From: Oscillospiraceae bacterium
GTDB lineage: Bacteria > Bacillota > Clostridia > Oscillospirales > Ruminococcaceae
NCBI GenBank assembly: GCA_017415165.1
Contig: JAFQIY010000069.1
Span: 62,001 to 126,000, forward strand
DNA length: 64,000 nt
Direction of reading: 5' to 3'
Of this stretch, positions 56,849 through 64,000 are shown in pieces. The notes below the pieces were generated by a model. It was not told where the DNA came from. It saw only the letters and a list, made by a program, of their open reading frames with translations, and searched no databases. Each line of letters starts with the position of its first letter. Positions within the stretch are counted from its first letter, which is position 1. A program made the translations under genes and the position numbers.

Positions 56849-59800
56849 TTAAACTGTTGCAGGTGCTGTATGCTCTGCAGTTTCGTTCTTGACAACCTGT
56901 GTATTATTGTAAACGTCCATACCTGTACCAGCAGGGATGAGCTTACCGATAATAACATTTTCCTTGAGACCCTGGAGATAGTCGCTCTTACCCTTGATTG
57001 CTGCGTCGGTAAGTGCTCTTGTTGTCTCCTGGAAGGAAGCTGCGGACAGGAAGCTGTCGGAATTGGACGAAGCCTTTGTGATACCCTGAAGAACAGGGAG
57101 TGTTGTAACAAGTGTAATACCTGTTTCACCTGCGTCAATTCTTGCCTGAAGCTCTGCGTTAATCTGGTCAATTTCACGCTTATCAACGAGCGAACCCGGG
57201 AGCAGATAGCTTGAACCGCTCTCATCAACCTTAACCTTACGGAGCATCTGACGAACGATAACTTCGATATGTCTGTCGTTGATATCAACACCCTGCTGAC
57301 GATAGGTCTTCTGAACTTCTGTGATGATATAGTTCTGAACAGCCTGCTGACCGTTAACTGCGAGGATATCGCCTGGGTTGATAGCACCTTCTGTAAGCGG
57401 TGCACCTGCTTCAACCGTGTCGCCCTCGTGAACCTTAATCTTGAAGCCGTAAGGAACAGGATAGTATTCCTCTGTGCCTGTTTCAGCATTTGTGATGATA
57501 ACGTTTCTGATTTTCTTGATTTCTTCCATACGGACTGTACCGCTGATGCGTGCGATAATGGACGCATTCTTCGGACGGCGGCTTTCAAAGAGTTCTTCAA
57601 CTCTTGGAAGACCCTGTGTGATATCTTCTGCGGAAGCGATACCACCGGTATGGAACGTTCTCATTGTAAGCTGTGTACCAGGCTCACCGATGGACTGAGC
57701 AGCGATTACGCCGACAGCTTCACCGACAGCAACGAGGTTGCCGTTTGCGAGGTTTGCACCGTAACACTTAGCACATACACCGTGCTTAGCCTTACAATTG
57801 AGTACAGAACGGATTTTAACCTTTTCGACGCCGCTGTCAACAACCTTCTGAGCATCAATCTCGTTCATAAGCTTGTTATGGCTCATAATAAGGTCGCCTG
57901 TATTCGGGTCACGGAGGTCTTCCATAAGGTAACGGCCAACGAGACGCTCCTTGAGAGGCTCAATCATTTCGTTACCATTCTTGATTGTATAAACTTCGAT
58001 ACCCTCGTTTGTACCGCAGTCCTCCTCACGGATGATGACATCCTGAGAAACGTCTACGAGACGACGTGTAAGGTAACCGGAGTCGGCAGTACGGAGCGCT
58101 GTATCGGCAAGACCCTTACGAGCACCACGGGAGGAGATGAAATATTCGAGGATGTTAAGACCTTCACGGTAGTTAGCACGAATAGGCATCTCGATTGTGG
58201 AACCTGAAGTATTTGCGATAAGTCCACGCATACCTGCCAGCTGACGAATCTGGTTGATACTACCACGGGCACCGGAGTCAGCCATCATAAAGATTGGGTT
58301 GTACTTGTCAAGACCATCCTTAAGGGCAACTGTTACCTCATCGGTAGCTGCATTCCAGATATCGATAAAGCGTGTAGACTTTTCAGCAGCGGAAATGAAG
58401 CCGCGCTTATAAAGCTTATTGATTTTTTCAACCTTTGCATCTGCGTTTGCAAGGATATCCTTCTTAGCTTCAGGAATTTCAGCATCACATACAGCAACGG
58501 TAATTGCAGCTCTTGTAGAGAACTTATATCCGAGTGCCTTGATATCGTCAAGAACTTCAGCAGTTTTAGCTGTACCGTGGATACGGATACAACGGTCAAC
58601 GATATCGGAGAGCTGACCCTTCTTAACGAGGAAGTCAACTTCGAGGTCGAACTGCTTATCGGAATTTGTTCTGTCAACATAGCCAAGGTTCTGAGGAATC
58701 TTTTCGTTGAAGATAATTCTTCCGACTGTACATTCAATCAGCTTGGAAACTGTTCTTCCGCCGATATCCTTGGAGATACGAACCTTGATTGGTGCGTGAA
58801 TGGAAACTACACCCTCATTGTAAGCCATAAGTGCTTCGTTTACATCACGGAATACCTTTCCTCCGCCCTTTTCAAGATACTGACCGTTCTCGTCCTTTTC
58901 TTCCTTCTTCATTGTGAGGTAGTAGGAACCGAGAACCATATCCTGTGAAGGAACTGCAACAGGACGTCCGTCGGAAGGCTTGAGGAGGTTGTTTGCAGCA
59001 AGCATAAGGAAGCGTGCTTCAGCCTGTGCTTCTGCGGAAAGAGGAAGGTGAACAGCCATCTGGTCACCGTCGAAGTCAGCGTTGAACGCTGTACATACCA
59101 GTGGGTGAAGCTTGATAGCTCTGCCTTCTACGAGGATTGGCTCAAACGCCTGAATACCGAGTCTGTGAAGCGTAGGGGCACGGTTAAGGAATACAGGGTG
59201 GTCCTTAATTACGTTTTCGAGTGCATCCCACACATCATTTTCAGCTCTGTCCACCTTTTTACGGGCAGACTTGATATTTGTAGCCTTGCCTGTATCAACA
59301 AGGCGCTTCATAACAAAAGGCTTGAAGAGTTCGAGTGCCATTTCCTTAGGGAGACCGCACTGGAACATCTTGAGTTCAGGACCAACTACGATAACGGAAC
59401 GGCCTGAGTAGTCAACACGCTTACCGAGGAGGTTCTGACGGAAACGTCCCTGCTTACCCTTGAGCATATCGGAAAGAGACTTGAGGGCACGGTTGTTAGG
59501 ACCTGTAACAGGTCTGCCGTGTCTGCCGTTGTCGATAAGTGCGTCAACAGCTTCCTGAAGCATTCTCTTTTCGTTTCTGATGATGATATCAGGAGCTTCG
59601 AGTTCAAGCATTTTCTTGAGACGGTTATTTCTGTTGATAACACGTCTGTAGAGGTCGTTAAGGTCGGAAGTAGCATATCTGCCGCCGTCCAGCATAACCA
59701 TAGGACGGATATCGGGAGGAATAACAGGAACTACATCGAGAACCATCCACTCAGGCTTATTGCCTGAAATACGGAATGCTTCGATGATTTCAAGTCTCTT

Positions 59801-60763
59801 GAGGAGCTTGATTTTCTTCTGTCCAGGAGGAAGCTCTGCAAGCTCGGATTTAAGCTCGTTTGCAGCTGCCACAAGGTTATTTGTCCAGTTTTCCTTATCA
59901 GCGATTTCATTGTATTCGCCGTTTGCATTTGCAGCTTCAAGGTTCTCAAAGAAAATCTTTTCGATATACTGAGAGCCTGTTTCAACTGTAATGAAAGCAC
60001 CCTGTTCCTCAGCCTGTCTTCTGTTGAACGGAACAATTTCTTCGGTATAGGTTGTTCTGGAAACAACATCACCGATATTGTAATTCTCGTTCTCGGCATT
60101 GTCGGAAATTACATAGTAACGCTTAGCGAGGAAGTCCTTGATCTGATCCTCGTCGATACCTGTAACCTTAGCGAATTCGTTAAGGTGCTGCATAATATAG
60201 GTGTCATATCTGTCAGGGTTATACTCATCGAGGAGTTCCTTGATAGCTTCTGCACCCATTTCAGCAACAAAATCGTCCTCGTACTTTTCACGCATATCTG
60301 CGTATTCCTTTTCAGTAAGCAGCTGCTTCTTTACGAGTTCGGTGTTACCTGAATCGATAACGATATACTTTGTGAAGTAAAGAACTTCTTCAAGGCGCTT
60401 CTGAGATACTTCGATAACCTGACCGATTCTGGAAGGTGTACCCTTGAAGTACCAGATGTGGGAAACAGGAGCAGCAAGCTCAATGTGACCCATACGCTCA
60501 CGACGAACCTTTGCGCGTGTTACTTCAACGCCGCAGCGGTCGCAGACCTTGCCCTTGAAGCGGATTTTCTTATACTTACCGCAGTGACACTCCCAGTCCT
60601 TCTGAGGTCCAAAGATTCTTTCACAGAAAAGACCATCACGCTCAGGCTTCTGGGTTCTGTAGTTTATTGTTTCAGGTCTTTCAACCACACCGTGAGACCA
60701 TTTTCTGATCTGCTCAGGGGACGCAAGACCGATTTTTATAGATTCAAAAGTATTGAATTCCAA
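56849..60763 (-). CDS. rpoC: RNA polymerase beta' subunit
   Basis: RpoC is the largest subunit of the core polymerase. The 1304-residue protein has the N-terminal zinc cysteines (CHCGKYKK...CDRCG), the catalytic NADFDGDQM metal loop, and the second zinc site ([15 protein letters not shown]) around residue 870. The bridge helix and trigger-loop regions ([17 protein letters not shown]) are intact. The start is a TTG seven bases after AAAGGAG; an upstream start at 60823 adds a non-conserved extension. It follows rpoB after 85 bases that contain a hairpin. Confidence 0.97.
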   Translation of the reverse strand: MEFNTFESIKIGLASPEQIRKWSHGVVERPETINYRTQKPERDGLFCERIFGPQKDWECHCGKYKKIRFKGKVCDRCGVEVTRAKVRRERMGHIELAAPVSHIWYFKGTPSRIGQVIEVSQKRLEEVLYFTKYIVIDSGNTELVKKQLLTEKEYADMREKYEDDFVAEMGAEAIKELLDEYNPDRYDTYIMQHLNEFAKVTGIDEDQIKDFLAKRYYVISDNAENENYNIGDVVSRTTYTEEIVPFNRRQAEEQGAFITVETGSQYIEKIFFENLEAANANGEYNEIADKENWTNNLVAAANELKSELAELPPGQKKIKLLKRLEIIEAFRISGNKPEWMVLDVVPVIPPDIRPMVMLDGGRYATSDLNDLYRRVINRNNRLKKMLELEAPDIIIRNEKRMLQEAVDALIDNGRHGRPVTGPNNRALKSLSDMLKGKQGRFRQNLLGKRVDYSGRSVIVVGPELKMFQCGLPKEMALELFKPFVMKRLVDTGKATNIKSARKKVDRAENDVWDALENVIKDHPVFLNRAPTLHRLGIQAFEPILVEGRAIKLHPLVCTAFNADFDGDQMAVHLPLSAEAQAEARFLMLAANNLLKPSDGRPVAVPSQDMVLGSYYLTMKKEEKDENGQYLEKGGGKVFRDVNEALMAYNEGVVSIHAPIKVRISKDIGGRTVSKLIECTVGRIIFNEKIPQNLGYVDRTNSDKQFDLEVDFLVKKGQLSDIVDRCIRIHGTAKTAEVLDDIKALGYKFSTRAAITVAVCDAEIPEAKKDILANADAKVEKINKLYKRGFISAAEKSTRFIDIWNAATDEVTVALKDGLDKYNPIFMMADSGARGSINQIRQLAGMRGLIANTSGSTIEMPIRANYREGLNILEYFISSRGARKGLADTALRTADSGYLTRRLVDVSQDVIIREEDCGTNEGIEVYTIKNGNEMIEPLKERLVGRYLMEDLRDPNTGDLIMSHNKLMNEIDAQKVVDSGVEKVKIRSVLNCKAKHGVCAKCYGANLANGNLVAVGEAVGVIAAQSIGEPGTQLTMRTFHTGGIASAEDITQGLPRVEELFESRRPKNASIIARISGTVRMEEIKKIRNVIITNAETGTEEYYPVPYGFKIKVHEGDTVEAGAPLTEGAINPGDILAVNGQQAVQNYIITEVQKTYRQQGVDINDRHIEVIVRQMLRKVKVDESGSSYLLPGSLVDKREIDQINAELQARIDAGETGITLVTTLPVLQGITKASSNSDSFLSAASFQETTRALTDAAIKGKSDYLQGLKENVIIGKLIPAGTGMDVYNNTQVVKNETAEHTAPATV

Positions 60764-60804
60764 ATATAACACTCCTTTAAACTGTTGTTTCAATGAGAAG
60801 CGAT

Positions 60805-60833
60805 GTTCCGTCCCGATTTTCACGGGACAGAAC
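60805..60833 (-). promoter_or_regulatory. Hairpin in the rpoB-rpoC intergenic region
   Basis: A 6-bp GC stem (GTCCCG/CGGGAC) with a 7-base loop is extended by four further pairs past one mismatch. There is no T-run, so it is more likely a processing or stability hairpin than a terminator. Confidence 0.5.
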
Positions 60834-60848
60834 CGAGTGTATTAATCA

Positions 60849-63800
60849 TCAGATAAGGTCGTCTTCGTCGTCGAAGGAGTAATCTTCTTCGTCCTCATCG
60901 TCACCGTCATAATCACCGTAATCGTCATCTTCGCCGTCTTCCAGCGAGAAGCCGTCATCGAAATCGCCTTCTTCAACGATTGCGTCCATATCATCTGCGT
61001 CTGAAACAGGAGGTGGAATAATATCGTCGTCGTCCTCAAATGTCTGCTTGAGGTCGATTTCCTCTTCATTTTCGTCAAGAACCTTAACATCAAGACAGAG
61101 GGACTGGAGTTCCTTGATGAGTACCTTGAAGGACTCAGGGATACCAGGCTTAGGAACGTTCTGACCCTTAACGATTGCCTCGTAGGTCTTTACACGTCCT
61201 ACAGTATCATCAGACTTGACTGTAAGGATTTCCTGAAGTGTATATGCAGCACCGTAAGCTTCCAGTGCCCAAACTTCCATTTCACCGAAACGCTGACCGC
61301 CGAACTGAGCCTTACCGCCGAGAGGCTGCTGTGTAACCAGTGAGTAAGGACCAACGGAACGTGCGTGAATCTTATCGTCAACGAGGTGGTGGAGTTTGAG
61401 GTAATACATATAGCCAACGGTTACAGGGTTATCAAACTTATCGCCTGTACGTCCGTCGTAAAGAATGGTCTTACCGTCTTCTCTCATACCTGCTGCCTTG
61501 AAGCACTCACGGATATCATCTTCGTGTGCGCCGTCAAATACAGGAGTCATAATCTTCCAGCCGAGCTTCTTAGCCGCCATACCGAGGTGAACCTCAAGAA
61601 CCTGACCGATGTTCATACGGGAAGGTACGCCCAGAGGGTTAAGAACGATATCAAGCGGTGTACCGTCAGGAAGGAACGGCATATCTTCGGATTTAAGGAT
61701 ACGGGAAACGACACCCTTGTTACCGTGACGACCAGCCATCTTATCGCCGACAGAAATCTTACGCTTCTGAGCGATGTAGCAGCGGACGAGCATATTTACG
61801 CCGGGAGCAAGCTCCTCGGAGTTTTCTCTTGTAAATACCTTAACATCAACGATAACGCCAGCCTCACCGTGAGGAACTTTAAGGGAGTTATCACGAACTT
61901 CTCTTGCCTTTTCACCGAAAATTGCACGGAGAAGTCTTTCTTCGGCTGTAAGCTCGGTTTCACCCTTAGGTGTAACCTTACCAACGAGGATATCGCCTGC
62001 ACGAACCTCAGCACCGATACGGATAATACCGCGGTCGTCAAGGTCCTTGAGAGCGTCTTCACCGACATTAGGAATGTCGCGTGTGATTTCCTCAGGTCCG
62101 AGCTTTGTATCACGGGATTCAATCTCATATTCTTCAATATGGATAGAGGTGTACATATCTTCACGAACAACACGTTCATTAAGGAGAACGGCGTCCTCGT
62201 AGTTGTAGCCTTCCCAGGTCATAAAGCCGATGAGAGCGTTCTTACCGATAGAAATTTCGCCGTTGCAGGTAGCAGGACCGTCGGCAAGAACCTGTCCAAC
62301 GTGTATCTCTTCACCCTTGTCAACGATAGGACGCTGGTTTACACAAGTACCCTGGTTGGAACGCTTGAACTTTGTAAGCTTATAAGTGTGTGTTGCGCCT
62401 GTGCCTTCCTTGATGACAACTTCGTCAGCGGAAACACGTTCAACAACACCGTCGTGCTTGGAAACAACACATACGCCTGAGTCAACAGCAGACTTATACT
62501 CCATACCTGTACCAACGATAGGTGATTCGGTTTTGAGGAGCGGAACAGCCTGACGCTGCATGTTCGCACCCATAAGGGCACGGTTTGCGTCGTCGTTTTC
62601 AAGGAACGGAATCATCGCAGTAGCGATGGAAACTACCATCTTAGGAGAAACGTCCATATAATCGATACGTTCACGTTCACATTCGAGAATCTGGTCACGG
62701 TAACGTGCATTAACGATAGGACGTGCAAACTTACCGTCTTCTGTAAGAGGTTCGTTCGCCTGAGCAACTGTAAAGTTATCTTCAACGTCAGCTGTCATAT
62801 AAACAACTTCATCAGTTACAACACCTGTTGCCTTATCAACCTTTCTGTATGGAGCTTCGATAAAGCCGTACTCATTGATACGCGCAAAGGAAGCGAGGTA
62901 AGAGATAAGACCGATGTTAGGTCCTTCAGGGGTTTCGATAGGACACATTCTTCCGTAGTGGGAGTAGTGTACGTCACGAACTTCGAATCCGGCACGGTCA
63001 CGGGAAAGACCGCCTGGACCGAGGGCTGAAAGACGTCTTTTATGTGTAAGCTCTGCAAGAGGGTTTGTCTGATCCATAAACTGTGAAAGCGGTGATGAAC
63101 CAAAGAATTCCTTGATTGCAGCAGTAATTGGTCTGATATTGATAAGAGCCTGCGGAGTGATGGAATCCATATCCTGAGTCTGGATATTCATTCTTTCACG
63201 GATAACTCTTTCCATACGGGAGAAGCCGATTCTGAACTGGTTCTGAAGAAGTTCGCCGACAGAACGGATTCTTCTGTTGCCGAGGTGGTCGATATCGTCG
63301 ACAAGCCCTACACCTTCGCAAAGGTTAATGAAGTAGCTGATTGTAGCATAGATATCGTCAAGGATAATATGCTTAGGAACGAGTTCCTCAGCACGGGACT
63401 TGATCATTTCCTCAAGCTCTTCCTTATCGGAAGCAGTTTCGAGGATTTCCTTGAGAACCTTGAAGTATACCTTTTCGTTGATACCGTACTTTTCAGGGTC
63501 AAAATCAACGTAAGGAGCCATATCAACCATACGGTTGCCGAGAACCTTTACTTCACGCTCTTCAATGCTGTGAGATGTTTCGCCTGTAGGTGTTGTGAAG
63601 GTTTCCTTATGTTCAACACGGAGCCATACTTCGCCTACACCTGCCTGCTCGATTTCCATAGCCTTATCGTAAGTGATAAGGTCACCCTCGTCAGCCATAA
63701 TTTCGCCTGTAAGAGGGTTGGCAACAGGTCTTGAGAGATAGTGTCCCGAAATTCTTGAGCCTACGCCAAGCTTCTTGTTATACTTGTAACGTCCGAAGCG

Positions 63801-64000
63801 TGCAAGGTCATATCTCTTTGCGTCAAAGAAAAGACCGTTGAGGTGATTTTCCGCACTTTCAACCGTAGGAGGTTCACCCGGACGAAGCTTCTTATATACT
63901 TCAAGAAGAGCTTCTTCTCTGTTCTTTGTAGTATCCTTCTGAAGAATTGTCTGGTTAAGACGCTCGTCTGTACCGAAAATTTCTTCGATTTCAACATCAG
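60849..64000 (-). CDS. rpoB: RNA polymerase beta subunit, partial
   Basis: About 1050 residues are visible; the N-terminus lies beyond the right edge. The open frame continues to the window end through [15 protein letters not shown], so the first Met in frame (63698) is internal, not a start. The rifampicin region reads [21 protein letters not shown], split here, with the wild-type Asp, His and Ser at resistance positions. HGNKGVVS and [19 protein letters not shown] are intact. After the conserved end (near [15 protein letters not shown]), an unusual tail of about 60 residues is dominated by Asp and Glu. rpoC follows in the same operon. Confidence 0.97.
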   Translation of the reverse strand, partial: DVEIEEIFGTDERLNQTILQKDTTKNREEALLEVYKKLRPGEPPTVESAENHLNGLFFDAKRYDLARFGRYKYNKKLGVGSRISGHYLSRPVANPLTGEIMADEGDLITYDKAMEIEQAGVGEVWLRVEHKETFTTPTGETSHSIEEREVKVLGNRMVDMAPYVDFDPEKYGINEKVYFKVLKEILETASDKEELEEMIKSRAEELVPKHIILDDIYATISYFINLCEGVGLVDDIDHLGNRRIRSVGELLQNQFRIGFSRMERVIRERMNIQTQDMDSITPQALINIRPITAAIKEFFGSSPLSQFMDQTNPLAELTHKRRLSALGPGGLSRDRAGFEVRDVHYSHYGRMCPIETPEGPNIGLISYLASFARINEYGFIEAPYRKVDKATGVVTDEVVYMTADVEDNFTVAQANEPLTEDGKFARPIVNARYRDQILECERERIDYMDVSPKMVVSIATAMIPFLENDDANRALMGANMQRQAVPLLKTESPIVGTGMEYKSAVDSGVCVVSKHDGVVERVSADEVVIKEGTGATHTYKLTKFKRSNQGTCVNQRPIVDKGEEIHVGQVLADGPATCNGEISIGKNALIGFMTWEGYNYEDAVLLNERVVREDMYTSIHIEEYEIESRDTKLGPEEITRDIPNVGEDALKDLDDRGIIRIGAEVRAGDILVGKVTPKGETELTAEERLLRAIFGEKAREVRDNSLKVPHGEAGVIVDVKVFTRENSEELAPGVNMLVRCYIAQKRKISVGDKMAGRHGNKGVVSRILKSEDMPFLPDGTPLDIVLNPLGVPSRMNIGQVLEVHLGMAAKKLGWKIMTPVFDGAHEDDIRECFKAAGMREDGKTILYDGRTGDKFDNPVTVGYMYYLKLHHLVDDKIHARSVGPYSLVTQQPLGGKAQFGGQRFGEMEVWALEAYGAAYTLQEILTVKSDDTVGRVKTYEAIVKGQNVPKPGIPESFKVLIKELQSLCLDVKVLDENEEEIDLKQTFEDDDDIIPPPVSDADDMDAIVEEGDFDDGFSLEDGEDDDYGDYDGDDEDEEDYSFDDEDDLI

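Noticed and set aside
61365..62480. A 371-codon open frame on the + strand
   Set aside because: Shadow of rpoB on the opposite strand; no SD and no recognisable protein features.
63698..63700. Start codon of rpoB at 63698
   Set aside because: The frame stays open upstream through conserved RpoB sequence to the window edge, so this Met is internal.
1..64000. CRISPR arrays, insertion sequences, integrases and prophage genes
   Set aside because: No regularly spaced direct repeats, transposase or phage protein motifs were seen in any frame.

Overview
The window reads as a chromosomal core segment from an anaerobic, low-to-moderate GC Firmicute (Clostridia, Oscillospiraceae; Ruminococcus-like). 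This is an inference from gene content: an [FeFe]-hydrogenase maturation operon (hydE, hydG, hydF plus a TM1266-type regulator), acetate kinase, a D-lactate dehydrogenase, carboxynorspermidine decarboxylase, a dgt-dnaG-rpoD operon, clostridial-type topoisomerase IV subunits, and strong SigA promoters (TTGACA-like, 17-nt spacer, often TGnTATAAT). I see no prophage, insertion sequence or CRISPR array. No gene-free stretch exceeds 300 bases; the two longest (about 285 bases each, at 41635-41918 and 55150-55431) hold inverted repeats and structured leaders.

Layout. 1-7.6 kb: parE/parC-like pair, a GyrI-like protein, an FtsA-like ATPase with a long C-terminal extension, citrate synthase and a small membrane protein. 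7.6-13.3 kb: MazG-like hydrolase, nspC, a DUF896 protein, a methyltransferase overlapping a Nudix hydrolase, ackA, tmcAL. 13.4-16.7 kb: a strongly expressed-looking secreted coiled-coil protein, rpmE, a YigZ-family protein. 16.8-21.1 kb: dgt-dnaG-rpoD and an Rrf2 regulator. 21.1-26.3 kb: D-LDH, a phosphatase, an aldose epimerase with a GH25 lysozyme, a NlpC/P60-like hydrolase and an HD phosphohydrolase. 26.4-29.5 kb: two membrane-anchored FecR-like surface proteins, the second with four InlB-type repeats. 29.5-33.7 kb: the hyd maturation operon behind a riboswitch-like terminator leader. 34-41.7 kb: an rRNA methyltransferase, a class A PBP, and an operon rpe-rnfD-rnfE-rnfA-DUF4015 in which the Rnf-like membrane subunits have lost most cofactor ligands and have no RnfB/C/G partners here. 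41.9-44.7 kb: a DHHW/MBOAT O-acylation pair. 44.7-55.2 kb: RNase M5-like, holA, comEC, HIT, alaS, yebC, an MBL hydrolase, Mini-III, a hypothetical gene and obg. 55.4-64 kb: an NAD epimerase, a zinc-ribbon protein, tRNA-Ser(GGA), rpoC and partial rpoB.

Most notable non-coding signals: (i) the hyd leader, with a multi-stem region, an intrinsic terminator abutting the ribosome binding site, and a complementary segment that could form an antiterminator; (ii) a three-hairpin element present twice (43131-43198 and 55202-55285) with compensatory base changes; (iii) four genes whose Shine-Dalgarno is separated from the start by a hairpin which, if folded, restores near-normal spacing.
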